From: Streptomyces rimosus
GTDB taxonomy: Bacteria > Actinomycetota > Actinomycetes > Streptomycetales > Streptomycetaceae
NCBI RefSeq assembly: GCF_008704655.1
Contig: NZ_CP023688.1
Coordinates: forward strand, 930,001-994,000
Length of the DNA stretch: 64,000 nt
Direction: 5' to 3'
In this document: positions 28,007-36,859 of the stretch, piece after piece
Position numbering within the stretch: position 1 is the stretch's first letter
How the letters are laid out: each line of letters begins with the position of its first letter
Program-made: the position numbers and the translations under genes
Notes under the pieces: generated by a model
Seen by the model: the letters and a program-made list of their open reading frames with translations, nothing else
What the model was told of the DNA's origin: nothing
The model's database searches: none

Positions 28007-29644
28007 TCAGTCGTCCGGGCCACGCTCCGGACCGGCCGTCAGCTCGGCGACGTGGGCCCGCTGCTCGGGAGTTACGGGCAGGTCGACCCGGTCGCGGTAG
28101 TACCAGTTGCTCAGCGCCAGGCGCACTCGCTGCCGCCGGGCCAGGCGCGTGCTGCCCTCGGGGGGCCGTAGCGGCTCGGGGACGTCGCGGACGAGCAGCC
28201 GGTAGCGGCGGTCCGCCGAGAGGCCGCGCCGCCCCTCGTCGAGCCCGCCGCTCGGGTCCTGTGCCACCTCGCCCGTCTCCTCCCCCTTCAGCAGCGCGTC
28301 GCGGTCCTCGCTCTGCAGGGCGAGGCAGAGCCGTTTGGTGAGCAGGAACGCGAGTACCGGCCCGGCCACCAGGGCGACGCGGAAGAACCAGGTCAGGGCG
28401 TTCACCGAGACGCCGAAACCGAAAGCGGTCACATCGTTGCCGCCGGCGGCGAGGAGCACGGCGTAGAAGACGATTCCCGCGGCGCCCAGTCCCGTACGGG
28501 TGGGCCGGTTCCGCGGCCGGTCGCACAGGTGGTGTTCGGTGCCGTCCCGTGTCACCCACTTCTCGCAGAACGGATAGAGGTACAGGACGAGGAAGAACAG
28601 TCCGGGCAGGATCACCGCCGGAATGAGGACGCTCCACAGGACGGTGTGACCCCACAGGTTGGTTTCCCACGGGGGCATGAGGCGCAGGGCGCCTTCCAGG
28701 AATCCGACGTACCAGTCGGGCTGGGCGCCGGTGGCGACCTGGTCCGACCGGTACGGTCCGTATTCCCATACGGGATTGACCTGGGCCAGTGCGCCGAACA
28801 GCGTCAGCACACCGCCGGTCATGAAGAACAGGCCGGCGGATTTCGCGGTGAAGTGCGGGTACATCGGCCGGCCGACGACATTGCGGTTGGTGCTGCCGCG
28901 CCGGCTCCACTGGGTGTGCTTGAGGTACACCACGAGGATCAGATGCACGGTGATCAGCGCGACCATGATTCCCGGAACGAGCAGGATGTGCAGCCCGTAC
29001 AGGCGGTTGATGAGGTCCGTGCCGGGAAATTCACCGCCCCACAGGAAGAAGCTCAGGTAGGTGCCGGCGACCGGGATGGACATCACGATGGTGTTCGCGG
29101 TGCGCAGACCCGTCCCGGACAGTGAGTCGTCGGGCAGCGAATAACCGGCGAAGCCCTCCAGCATCGCCAGCATGAAGAGCGTCACCCCGATGATCCAGTT
29201 GACTTCCCGCGGCTTGCGGAACGCGCCGGTGAAGAAGATACGGAGCAGATGGACGCAGAGGGCGGCAACGAAGATCAGGGCCGCCCAGTGGTGGATCTGC
29301 CGGATCAGCAGCCCGCCCCGGATGTCGAAGCTGATGTGCAGGGCCGAGGCGTAGGCGTGGGACATCGGCAGGCCGGACAGCGGGGTGTGCCGTCCGTGGT
29401 AGACGGTCTGCGCGGTCACCGGGTCGAAGAACAGGGTCAGATACGTGCCGGTGAGGACGAGCACGAGGAAGGCGTAGAGCGCGAGTTCGCCGAGCAGGAA
29501 CGACCAGTGGTCGGGGAATGCCTTGCGCAGCAGCGCCCTGGCTCCTTCGGCCATCGGCAGCCGCCGGTCCAGCGCCTCGAATCCGGTACGCGCCGGTTGC
29601 CCGGCCCGGGCCTTTGCCCGTGCCGCCCGTCTGCGGAAGACCAT
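28007..29644 (-). CDS. qcrB: Cytochrome b subunit of cytochrome bc1 complex (paralogue)
   Basis: 545 residues, as in actinobacterial QcrB. The heme-ligand helices are visible: RQIHHWAALIFVAALCVHLL with two His, and YGLHILLVPGIMVALITVHLIL. PPWETNLWG corresponds to the PEWY/quinol-site region. A hydrophilic ~100-residue C-terminal extension follows the last helix. It oxidises menaquinol and passes electrons towards the oxidase. qcrA and qcrC are absent here, so this is a second QcrB paired with the facing ctaD-ctaF. Streptomyces genomes commonly carry such a paralogous set. Confidence 0.92.
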   Translation of the reverse strand: MVFRRRAARAKARAGQPARTGFEALDRRLPMAEGARALLRKAFPDHWSFLLGELALYAFLVLVLTGTYLTLFFDPVTAQTVYHGRHTPLSGLPMSHAYASALHISFDIRGGLLIRQIHHWAALIFVAALCVHLLRIFFTGAFRKPREVNWIIGVTLFMLAMLEGFAGYSLPDDSLSGTGLRTANTIVMSIPVAGTYLSFFLWGGEFPGTDLINRLYGLHILLVPGIMVALITVHLILVVYLKHTQWSRRGSTNRNVVGRPMYPHFTAKSAGLFFMTGGVLTLFGALAQVNPVWEYGPYRSDQVATGAQPDWYVGFLEGALRLMPPWETNLWGHTVLWSVLIPAVILPGLFFLVLYLYPFCEKWVTRDGTEHHLCDRPRNRPTRTGLGAAGIVFYAVLLAAGGNDVTAFGFGVSVNALTWFFRVALVAGPVLAFLLTKRLCLALQSEDRDALLKGEETGEVAQDPSGGLDEGRRGLSADRRYRLLVRDVPEPLRPPEGSTRLARRQRVRLALSNWYYRDRVDLPVTPEQRAHVAELTAGPERGPDD

Positions 29645-29653
29645 CGGCGGACC

Positions 29654-30028
29654 TCAGCCGTTGCCGAACGAGCCGCTTTTCCCCTCGTCCCACGGCGGGG
29701 GTTCGCCGGAGTCCCCCGGGCGGGTCCCGTACTCGCCCATGTCCCGCACGCCGGGCGGCGTCCCCTCGTGGCTCTCCCGGGACACCCCGTCGGTCGCCCG
29801 CGCCGAGGTGGCCTTGCGGGCAGCCCTGCCGCGGGGCCGGGCGTGGGCGCGCGGTGGGCGGTCCTGCCTGCGCGCGCGGCGCCGGTAGCCGTACACCACG
29901 GCACCGATCAGCAGGAAGACGATGGCGATGCCCGCGATGAGGGGGCCGATGCCGATGGCGAGGTGGGAGGCGGCGGTCGGCGGTTCGACCGGCCGGGGCG
30001 CGGCCGTCAGGGGCGCAGCGAGGAACAT
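29654..30028 (-). CDS. DUF6479-type single-span membrane protein
   Basis: 124 residues. One transmembrane helix (LIAGIAIVFLLIGAVVYGY) is followed by a basic stop-transfer RRRARRQ and a disordered tail with GEYGTRPGDSGEPPPWDE. This matches the Streptomyces DUF6479 family. It lies nine bases upstream of qcrB on the same strand and is probably cotranscribed, but its job is unknown. Confidence 0.7.
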   Translation of the reverse strand: MFLAAPLTAAPRPVEPPTAASHLAIGIGPLIAGIAIVFLLIGAVVYGYRRRARRQDRPPRAHARPRGRAARKATSARATDGVSRESHEGTPPGVRDMGEYGTRPGDSGEPPPWDEGKSGSFGNG

Positions 30029-30165
30029 GGGTGCTGACTACCCGATGTGTCCGGTTCGTCATCACCGGGGCCGCCAATCGGGTGGGTGACCGGGACCGGA
30101 GCGTACGGCGGGGCATGGGCGCGTCGCTCGGTCCGCCCATGCCCCGGCCGTACGGGCCCTGCCGT

Positions 30166-30200
30166 GCGGGCCTTTTCGGAGGAACGCCCGCAAGGCCCGC
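30166..30200 (-). terminator. Stem-loop terminator after the VOC gene
   Basis: Perfect 9-bp arms GCGGGCCTT and AAGGCCCGC, with a 17-nt loop, lie just past the stop of the leftward VOC gene. Confidence 0.55.
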
Positions 30201-30207
30201 CGAGGTC

Positions 30208-30690
30208 CTATTCCTCCCCGGCGTGCGCCCTGCGGATGGCGGCGAGGTCGATCTTCTTCATGCGGAACATCGCCTCGGTGGCCCGCTTGGCCTTCGCCGG
30301 GTCGGAGTCGCCGACCAGGCCGAGGAGTTCGGCGGGGAACACCTGCCAGGACACGCCGTACCTGTCCTTCAGCCAGCCGCAGGGCCCTTCCTCACCGCCG
30401 TCGGTGAGCCGCTCCCAGTAGTAGTCCACTTCCTCCTGGTCGGCACAGCGGACCTGGAACGACACGGCTTCGTTGAACTTGAACTCAGGTCCGCCGTTGA
30501 GCCCCATGAACTTCTGGCCGTTGAGGACGAACTCGACCGCCATCACCTCACCGGGCGTCCCGGGACCCGCCTCGTTGTAGCGGGCGATGTCACCGAGCTG
30601 GGAGTTCTTGAAGATGGAGAGGTAGTGGTGCGCCGCCTCTTCGGCCTGGCCGTCGAACCACAGGCAGGTCGTGAAACCGTCGATGGTCAT
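30208..30690 (-). CDS. VOC-superfamily (PhnB-like) protein
   Basis: 160 residues. TCLWFDGQAEEAAHHYLSIF and CGWLKDRYGVSWQVFP are characteristic of the PhnB/3-demethylubiquinone-methyltransferase-like branch of the vicinal-oxygen-chelate fold. These are cytoplasmic dimers of poorly defined role, sometimes in resistance or detoxification. It is monocistronic, followed by a stem-loop. Confidence 0.88.
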   Translation of the reverse strand: MTIDGFTTCLWFDGQAEEAAHHYLSIFKNSQLGDIARYNEAGPGTPGEVMAVEFVLNGQKFMGLNGGPEFKFNEAVSFQVRCADQEEVDYYWERLTDGGEEGPCGWLKDRYGVSWQVFPAELLGLVGDSDPAKAKRATEAMFRMKKIDLAAIRRAHAGEE

Positions 30691-30879
30691 GGTGTGCCTC
30701 CCGTCGTCTGGGCCCGTGTATACCCGTACGGCGGGGGCCGCGCCATAACCGGACCGGTGTTCGAACCGGACTTCACGGTGATTTACGGAGGTGCGCTCGC
30801 GCCGCGTACACCATCGTGCCTACGGTCCGGCGCGGCCGCACTTCCGTGGCCCGGGGAACGCCCGGTGCGGGCGGCGCCC

Positions 30880-31296
30880 TCAGTCGGTCGAGAGCGCTTC
30901 GAGGAGGTCCCCGGCCTTGGCGTCGGGCAGCGAGCGGGCCACGTCGGCCAGCGCGACCATGCCGACGAGGCGGTGCCCGTCGATCACCGGCAGGCGCCGG
31001 ACCTTGTGCTGCGTCATGGTCGCGAGGATCTCCTCGGTACCGTCGTCGGCCCCGATGGTGACCGCCTCGCCCTGCGCCAGCTCGCCGGCCTTGGTCTGCG
31101 CGGGGTCCTTGCCCCGGCCCAGGACCTTGACCACGATGTCGCGGTCGGTCAGGACGCCCTTGAGCTTGTCGTCCGTACCGCAGATGGGCACCGCGCCGAC
31201 ACCGAGGTCGGTGAGCTTGCGGGCCGCGTCGAGGACGCTGTCCTCGGCACCGACGCACTCGGCTCCGGGGGTCATGATCTCGCGTGCAGTGGGCAT
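30880..31296 (-). CDS. Tandem CBS-domain protein
   Basis: 138 residues made of two CBS motifs: REIMTPGAECVGAEDSVLDA to LKGVLTDRDIVVKVLG, then EAVTIGADDGTEEILATMTQ to LVGMVALADVARSLPD. Such standalone pairs bind adenine nucleotides and act as energy or redox sensors. A GAAAGGTGGA ribosome site precedes the ATG. Similar proteins belong to hypoxia/dormancy regulons in actinobacteria; its neighbourhood (respiratory genes, nitroreductase) fits, but regulation is inferred. Confidence 0.9.
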   Translation of the reverse strand: MPTAREIMTPGAECVGAEDSVLDAARKLTDLGVGAVPICGTDDKLKGVLTDRDIVVKVLGRGKDPAQTKAGELAQGEAVTIGADDGTEEILATMTQHKVRRLPVIDGHRLVGMVALADVARSLPDAKAGDLLEALSTD

Positions 31297-31590
31297 GGGT
31301 TCCACCTTTCTCCGTGCGATGTACAGGGGACGTACTGGTCGGCCGACCACAGCCGGAAGCCACCGGCGGGCGCCGCGGAGGCCCGTGCTCCGGTCGTCGG
31401 CACACGGGTTCCCTGCTGTTCCGGGCCCTAACGTCCGGTCCACCGGATTGCGCCGGATGCCGCCGGGGCGGCCTCGGCCCGCTCCGGATGCGGCCACGGC
31501 GGACCGTTGCTCTCCTGAGAGAGTCGGCGGCGCGGCTTCGCGCGGTCGCCGTCGGGCCGGGAGGACGGAGCATGGCCGAGGCGACGGGAC

Positions 31591-32361
31591 GGGGCGCCCC
31601 TCGGCGACCGCCCGGAGGAGGCCGTCTGCGACCCGTACGGCGAGGTGTACGGGCATCCCCGTCTGTACGTGGCGGACGCGGCCGCGCTGCCCGGCCCGGT
31701 CGGCGTCAATCCGTCGCTGACGATCGCGGCGCCGGCGGACCGGATGTGCACCCGCCTGCTGGAGAACCGGCCGCCCCGGCGGGCGCACCGGCCGGCTCCG
31801 GCGCCCGCCACGGCCCTGACGTTCGCCGAGGTCATGCGCGGGGCGCTGGCGGACGGCCCGGCGCTGACGCTGCGTCTGACCATCACCGTCGACGACGTGG
31901 ACGCCTTCATCGACGCGCCGGACCACCGGGCCGCCGCGCACGGGACGGTGGACTGCGAGCCGCTGGGCGGACAACTGCCCCTACGGGACGGGTGGTTCAG
32001 CCTGTTCGTGCCGATCGGGCTGCCGGGGCGCCGCCGCATGCTCTACCGCCTCCTCCTGGACGGGCCGCAGGGCCGGCCGCTGACCCTCACCGGCCGCAAG
32101 GAGGTGGGCGACGACCCGGGCCCCGACCTGTGGGCGGACACCACCACGCCGGCGGTCGAGATCCACCGGGGGCGCTACGAACCGAACGAGGAGCCGGGGC
32201 CGGCGTCCCTCCGCACCGGCGTGGTGCGCGTGGGACGCCTGGACTTCGTGCGGCAGCTCACCACCATGCGCGCGACGGGAGCCGCGCCACTCAACGGGCT
32301 GATCAGGTTCGGGCGGTTTTTCGCCGGGGAGCTGTGGGACGCGTACGGGCCGGGGCGGTAG
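31591..32361 (+). pseudogene. 5'-truncated GMC oxidoreductase (cholesterol-oxidase-like)
   Basis: The sequence begins abruptly at GAPLGDRPEEAV, equivalent to the GMC C-terminal segment just after the active-site HPLGG region. DPYGEVYGHPRLYVADAAAL and GVNPSLTIAAPADRM complete the FAD-domain end. A further domain of ~190 residues follows (TFAEVMRGAL; DPGPDLWADTTTPAVEI; GLIRFGRFFAGELWDAYG), as seen in long actinobacterial GMC enzymes. The FAD Rossmann motif and ~500 N-terminal residues are gone and no good start exists, so the gene is dead. Its 3' end overlaps the convergent EamA gene by ~60 bp. Confidence 0.75.
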
Positions 32362-33244
32362 GCCCTTCCGGGGGCGGCGCGCCACGGCTTCCCGCGTACT
32401 GCACCAGCACGACCGATGCCACCACAGCCAGCGCGCCGATGAGCTGAAGGGGCGACAGGGCCTGGTCCAGGACGAGGTAGCCGAGGACCGTGGCGGTCAG
32501 CGGAGAGGCGAAGCCGAGGAACGAGACGGTGAGGGCGGGCAGCCGCTCCACACCGCGGAACCACACCGCGTAGGCGAACAGCGCCCCGATGAGCCCGAGA
32601 TATGCGAACCCCAGGACGTTTTCCCCGGTGACGGTCGTGGGCAGACCCTCGCCGAGCAGGGTGACCGGCGCGAGGACGAGGCCGCCGACCGTCAGCTGCC
32701 AGCCGGTGAAGGTCAGCAGCCCGGTGTCCGCCGGGCGCCCCCAGCGCTTGGTGAGCACGATGCCGCCCGCCATGCTCACCGCGCCCAGCAGCCCCGCGCC
32801 GACACCGATCGCGTCCAGCCCGGCGTGCGGCTGGAGGACCAGCAGGCCCACGCCGGACACGCCCAGTACGCAGGCGACCAGGTGGGCCGGGGCCACTCGC
32901 GTCTTCAGCACCAGCGCCGAGAGGGCCAGCACCACCATCGGCTGGACGGCCATCACCAGGGCCGCGACTCCGCCGGGCAGGTGGTACGCGGCGACGAACA
33001 GCAGGAAGAAGAAGGCGCCGATGTTCAGCACGCCGAGGACCAGGGCGCGCCACCACCACACGCCGCGCGGCAGGGTCCGGCCGAGCGCCAGCAGGATCAG
33101 CCCGGCGGGCAGGGCCCGGACCGTCGAGGCGAGCAGCGGCCGGTCCGGGGGCAGGAGTTCGGTGGTGACCAGATAGGTGGAGCCCCATACGGAGGGGGCG
33201 AGGACGGTCAGGAGGGAGTCGAGGACGACCCGGTCGCGTTTCAT
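32303..33244 (-). CDS. EamA/DMT-family transporter
   Basis: 313 residues with ten predicted membrane helices in two EamA repeats, e.g. PSVWGSTYLVTTELLPPDRP at the start and GLIGALFAYAVWFRGVERLP in the second half; the C-terminal ~30 residues are basic and disordered. These are inner-membrane exporters of metabolites or drugs. Its ATG overlaps the nitroreductase stop (ATGA at 33241-33244), so the two are one operon controlled from the region facing MarR. Confidence 0.9.
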   Translation of the reverse strand: MKRDRVVLDSLLTVLAPSVWGSTYLVTTELLPPDRPLLASTVRALPAGLILLALGRTLPRGVWWWRALVLGVLNIGAFFFLLFVAAYHLPGGVAALVMAVQPMVVLALSALVLKTRVAPAHLVACVLGVSGVGLLVLQPHAGLDAIGVGAGLLGAVSMAGGIVLTKRWGRPADTGLLTFTGWQLTVGGLVLAPVTLLGEGLPTTVTGENVLGFAYLGLIGALFAYAVWFRGVERLPALTVSFLGFASPLTATVLGYLVLDQALSPLQLIGALAVVASVVLVQYAGSRGAPPPEGPTAPARTRPTAPRRKTART

Positions 33245-34023
33245 CGGGACGGGGCCGTCTCGACGGTTCCGGACGCGTGACCCGCACGGTCCGGAAGACC
33301 GCCGGGCGGGGACGGATAGGCGCGTCCGTACCGGCCGTCGAAGGCGTGGCGTGCGAGGGGCCTGCGGCCGGGGTGCCGGCGCTCCTCGGCGGCCCTGCCG
33401 ACCGGGAGCAGCAGCGCGATGTGCAGGTCGTCGCGGTCCTCGATGCCGATGACCTTCTTGACCTCGGCCTCGTCCCAGCCGTTCATCGGCGAACTGGCCA
33501 GCCCCATGGAGGCGGCGGCGAGCATCGCGTACGTGGCCGCGATGACCGCGTCCTTGACCGCGTACTCGCGCAGCAGGCCCCGCGCCTCCAGGTCCTTGTG
33601 GAAGTCCAGACTCGCCTGCGAGAACCCGGCGGCGAACTGCTCGTTCCAGGCACCGTTGTCGCGCGCCCGCTCGTAGATGTCGCCCAAGTCCTCGCGCCAG
33701 GCCCGGCTCGCGGCCACGAAGACCAGCGTCACCGGCGCCTCTCCCGGGTGCGGCTGGCCGCCGGTGGCCCGGACGAGGCCGTCGCGGCCCTCCTGGTCGG
33801 CGACGACCACGACGGAACGGGCCTGCACGTTCCAGCTGGAGGGAGCCTCCAGCGTCAGGGAGAGCAGCTCGGTCAGCTGCTCGGGCGGCAGGGGGTCGGG
33901 CAGGTAGTGGCGGATGCTGCGGCGCGTCCGTACGGCCTCCGGCACGGAGAGCGGGGCGGAAGGGGAAGCGGAACGGGAAAAGGAAGCGGATTCGGGCTCT
34001 TCGGCCACGGTCTCTTCGATCAC
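33241..34023 (-). CDS. Nitroreductase-family FMN enzyme
   Basis: 260 residues from a GTG. VRTRRSIRHYLPDPLPPEQL and APSSWNVQARSVVV contain the FMN-phosphate-binding Arg and Ser residues of the nitroreductase fold; GLASSPMNGWDEAEVKKVIG is the C-terminal FMN-binding segment. The first ~25 residues are low-complexity and the true start may be the GTG at SVPEA. The family reduces nitro compounds or quinones with NAD(P)H in the cytoplasm. It is divergent from a MarR gene across a double operator, so an electrophile- or quinone-inducible pair with EamA is likely. Confidence 0.88.
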   Translation of the reverse strand: MIEETVAEEPESASFSRSASPSAPLSVPEAVRTRRSIRHYLPDPLPPEQLTELLSLTLEAPSSWNVQARSVVVVADQEGRDGLVRATGGQPHPGEAPVTLVFVAASRAWREDLGDIYERARDNGAWNEQFAAGFSQASLDFHKDLEARGLLREYAVKDAVIAATYAMLAAASMGLASSPMNGWDEAEVKKVIGIEDRDDLHIALLLPVGRAAEERRHPGRRPLARHAFDGRYGRAYPSPPGGLPDRAGHASGTVETAPSR

Positions 34024-34043
34024 CCCAGAAACCTAACCACTAG

Positions 34044-34082
34044 CTTAGCGCTAAGGCAATAGCTATCTCAGCGCTAAGGCAA
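34044..34082. promoter_or_regulatory. Twin operator between nitroreductase and MarR genes
   Basis: Two 16-bp near-identical repeats, CTTAGCGCTAAGGCAA (34044-34059) and CTCAGCGCTAAGGCAA (34067-34082), are spaced 23 bp centre to centre, about two helical turns. The first contains a perfect 12-bp palindrome CTTAGCGCTAAG. This is the expected site for the adjacent MarR protein to control both genes. Confidence 0.7.
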
Positions 34083-34098
34083 CCGTTAAGCTGGGCAG

Positions 34099-34602
34099 AT
34101 GACCGACCACGTAGATCGCGTCCTGGCGCAGTGGGCCGAACAGGCCCCGGATTTGGACGCGTCCCCCATGGCCGTCGTCGGCCGCGTCAAGCGGCTCGCA
34201 CACATCATCGAGACGGAACTGCGCGCCGCCTACAAGAGCCACGACCTGGACGCCGCGGCCTTCGACGTCCTCGCCACCCTCCGCCGCAGCCCCCCGCCGC
34301 ACCGCCTGACCCCGGCCGCGCTGATGCACTCCTCGATGGTCACCTCGGGCGCCATCTCCCAGCGCCTGGATCGCCTGGAGGAACGCGGCCTGATCACCCG
34401 CACCCGCCGCACCCACGACGCCCGCAGCTTCGACGTCACCCTGACCGAAGCGGGCCTCGAACTCGTCGACAAGGCCCTGCTCGACAACGTCGCCACCCAG
34501 AACCGCCTGCTCGCCGGCCTCACCCGCACCCAGCGCGACCGGATGGCGAAGGATCTGCGGGGGCTGCTGGAGTCATTGGGGGACATCGACCGGATGCGGT
34601 GA
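34099..34602 (+). CDS. MarR-family regulator
   Basis: 167 residues. The winged helix is clear: MHSSMVTSGAISQRLDRLEE is the recognition region and GLITRTRRTHDARSFDVTLT the wing with the conserved D-x-R. A dimer binding the double operator immediately upstream would repress itself and the divergent nitroreductase-EamA operon. The spacer to the ATG is short and lacks a clear ribosome site. Confidence 0.9.
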   Translation: MTDHVDRVLAQWAEQAPDLDASPMAVVGRVKRLAHIIETELRAAYKSHDLDAAAFDVLATLRRSPPPHRLTPAALMHSSMVTSGAISQRLDRLEERGLITRTRRTHDARSFDVTLTEAGLELVDKALLDNVATQNRLLAGLTRTQRDRMAKDLRGLLESLGDIDRMR

Positions 34603-34692
34603 GGCGGTGCTCATGACGGCACCGGCATCCTTGGCCTTCATGCACGGTATCGGCGGCTCCGCCGGCACTGCAGGATCGCCGGCGGACCGTTC

Positions 34693-35049
34693 CTAATCGT
34701 GCGGCGGCAACTGCCCGATCTTGTGATCGGCGACGTTCAGCGCCTCGGCGACCAGGCGTTTGAGGTGGCCGTGCTGGAGGCGGTAGACGACTCTGCGGCC
34801 GTCCTTGCGGGTGGTGACCAGCCCGGCCAGGCGGAGTTTGGCCAGGTGCTGGCTCACCGAGGGGCGGGCGGCGCCGGTTGCGGTGGTCAGGGTGGCCACG
34901 TCCGCCTCGCCTTCGGTGAGGTGGTGGAGCAGGGCCAGGCGGGTGCGGTCGGCGAGGAGGGCCAGGATCGCGGCGGCGGTGGCCAGCCGTTCGCTGTCGT
35001 CCCGTTGTTGCGGGGTATGTGCAGGTGCGGTGTGCACGCGTGCGCTCAT
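34693..35049 (-). CDS. ArsR-family metal sensor linked to MFS exporter
   Basis: 118 residues. Winged helix: ILALLADRTRLALLHHLTEG then ARPSVSQHLAKLRLAGLVTT and the wing RKDGRRVVYRLQ. Candidate metal ligands lie in the last helix (LQHGHLKRLVAEALNVADHK, His-x-His and Asp-His), in the alpha5 position used by CzrA/NmtR-type Zn, Co or Ni sensors; the N-terminus also carries His residues. It follows the MFS gene with a 26-bp gap and has an inverted repeat over its own start codon. Nickel or cobalt sensing is inferred from these and from the His-rich exporter. Confidence 0.85.
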   Translation of the reverse strand: MSARVHTAPAHTPQQRDDSERLATAAAILALLADRTRLALLHHLTEGEADVATLTTATGAARPSVSQHLAKLRLAGLVTTRKDGRRVVYRLQHGHLKRLVAEALNVADHKIGQLPPHD

Positions 35050-35055
35050 GCGCAC
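35040..35055. promoter_or_regulatory. Inverted repeat over the ArsR start codon
   Basis: GTGCGC-TCAT-GCGCAC is a perfect 6-bp inverted repeat with the ATG inside. It shares GTGCGC....CAC with the repeat upstream of the MFS gene, suggesting a second operator controlling the regulator. Confidence 0.5.
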
Positions 35056-35075
35056 ATCGTAGGCGTACGGGGCCG

Positions 35076-36443
35076 TCAGTCGGCGGCGGTTCGCGCGGGC
35101 CAGCGGTGGTGGAGGTCGTCGATGACGTAGGCGTGGGCGTGCCGCCAGCCGTCGCCCGTACGGAGCGCGCCGGCCAGATGGGGGTGACCGTGGGTCAGGG
35201 CGGTGTGGACATGGGTGAGGCGGTCGGGGTCCGGGGCGGGCCACAGGCGCCGGGCGGCCAGGGCCGCCACCAGGGCCACCGCGCCCAGGGCGAGGGCGGC
35301 GGCCGGCAGGCCGGCCCGGGCGCCCAGCCAGCCGGCGAGGGAGTAGGTCAGCAGCCAGCAGCCGTGCGAGAGGGAGAACTGCGCGGCGAAGGCGGTGTTG
35401 AGGTCGCCGGGGGCGGCCGAGCGGCGCACCAGGCGGCCGGTGGGGGTCGTGATCAGTGACTCCGTGGCGCCGAAGGCGGCCCAGGTGGCCAGCAGCGCCG
35501 GCCAGGCCCAGGCGCCGGGCGCGGCCCGGGTGGCGGCGGCCAGCGCGAGGAGCAGGCCCGCGGAGGTGAAGGCGGCGGGCAGCATCAGCGCGCGGTCGCC
35601 GGTGCGGGCGAGGAGGCGGGGCAGCAGGAGGGCGGTGAGGATGGAGCCCGCGCCGTAGGCGCCCAGGGCGAGCGGTACGTCCGAGGTGGCGCGGCCCAGG
35701 TGGTCGCGTACGTAGACGATCGTGTTGACCATCACCGTCGCGCCGCCCGCGGCCACCGCCAGGGTCAGCGCCAGCAGGGCGCGCAGGCGCGGGGTGGCGA
35801 GGAAGAGCCGGGTTCCCCGGGTGGCGCGGGACAGGAGGCCGGGGCCGTGGCGGGCGGGTGCGGGGGCGCGGGTGACGGCGGGCAGGGCGGCGGACAGGAC
35901 CAGGGCGGCGGAGCCGAGGAAGCCGGCCGCGGTGCCCGTGAACAGCCAGTTGTAGGTGATCCAGGTGAGCAGCGCGGCGGCCAGCGCCGGGGAGAACAGC
36001 ATCTCCAGGTCGTACGCGAGGCGGGAGAGGGACAGGGCGCGGGTGTAGTCCTCCTCGGCGGGCAGCACCTGGGGGATCAGGGACTGGAAGGCGGGGGTGA
36101 AGGTGGCCGAGGCCACTTGCAGCGCGAAGATCAGGACGTAGACCTGCCAGACCTCGGTGACGAACGGCAGGCCGCACGCCACCGTCGCGCGGACGAGATC
36201 GGCGCCCACCAGCACCGGGCGCGGCGGCAGCCGGTGCGCGAGCGCGCTGATGACGGGAGCGAGCCCCACGTACGCCACCATCTTGATCGCCAGTGCCGTC
36301 CCCAGCACCGAACCGGCGTCCCGGCCGGCGATGTCGTAGGCGAGCAGGCTCAGGGCCACCGTCGTCAGTCCGGTGCCGACCAGCGCGATCACCTGCGCGG
36401 TGAACAGCCGGCGGTAGGTGCGGTGACGGAGCACGGGCAGCAT
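35076..36443 (-). CDS. MFS efflux protein with His-rich C-terminus
   Basis: 455 residues from the ATG at 36443, preceded by GGGAGGA; this gives the typical MFS opening MLPVLRHRTYRRLFTAQVIA. Twelve membrane helices are expected, with the inter-helix motif LAHRLPPRPVL. The C-terminal tail is His-rich (HVHTALTHGHPHLAGAL and WRHAHAYVIDDLHHRW), as in NreB-type nickel exporters. Followed by an ArsR gene; together they look like a metal-efflux operon. An upstream in-frame ATG at 36530 lies inside the palindromic operator and is unlikely to be the start. Confidence 0.85.
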   Translation of the reverse strand: MLPVLRHRTYRRLFTAQVIALVGTGLTTVALSLLAYDIAGRDAGSVLGTALAIKMVAYVGLAPVISALAHRLPPRPVLVGADLVRATVACGLPFVTEVWQVYVLIFALQVASATFTPAFQSLIPQVLPAEEDYTRALSLSRLAYDLEMLFSPALAAALLTWITYNWLFTGTAAGFLGSAALVLSAALPAVTRAPAPARHGPGLLSRATRGTRLFLATPRLRALLALTLAVAAGGATVMVNTIVYVRDHLGRATSDVPLALGAYGAGSILTALLLPRLLARTGDRALMLPAAFTSAGLLLALAAATRAAPGAWAWPALLATWAAFGATESLITTPTGRLVRRSAAPGDLNTAFAAQFSLSHGCWLLTYSLAGWLGARAGLPAAALALGAVALVAALAARRLWPAPDPDRLTHVHTALTHGHPHLAGALRTGDGWRHAHAYVIDDLHHRWPARTAAD

Positions 36444-36516
36444 GCGTCCTCCCGAGCGCGAGGCATCCGAGGCGGCTGGAGCGTCTGGGGGTGCGGTCGC
36501 ATCCACGATAGCCAAT

Positions 36517-36536
36517 GCGTGCGCATACATGCACGC
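36517..36536. promoter_or_regulatory. Candidate ArsR operator upstream of MFS gene
   Basis: GCGTGC and GCACGC are perfect inverted arms separated by eight bases (GCATACAT). The site lies ~75 bp upstream of the MFS start and resembles the repeat at the ArsR start codon. Confidence 0.5.
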
Positions 36537-36859
36537 GTTAACGGAAAGCCGCCCGGCGGCCGTCCGGGCGCCGGGAGCTGTTCAATCCGCGGCTGGTACC
36601 CGCCGGGCTCGCGGACGCCGGGCTCGCGGACGATGCGCGGTCGAACAGCCGACGGGGCGGTCCGGCGCCGGGGGGCGAACCCGCACCCGTACGGCCGCAG
36701 CCGGTCGTCGTCCCGGCACCGCCGCCGCGGCAGCGGCTGCTGGGCTGCCCGCGTCCGCTCACCGAGGAAATCCAGACCACCGGGCCCGCCGCCGAGCCGC
36801 ACCGCGCGCTGGCCCCGACGGCGGACGGCGAGGCCCTCCTCCTGCGCCTCGGACGCCAT

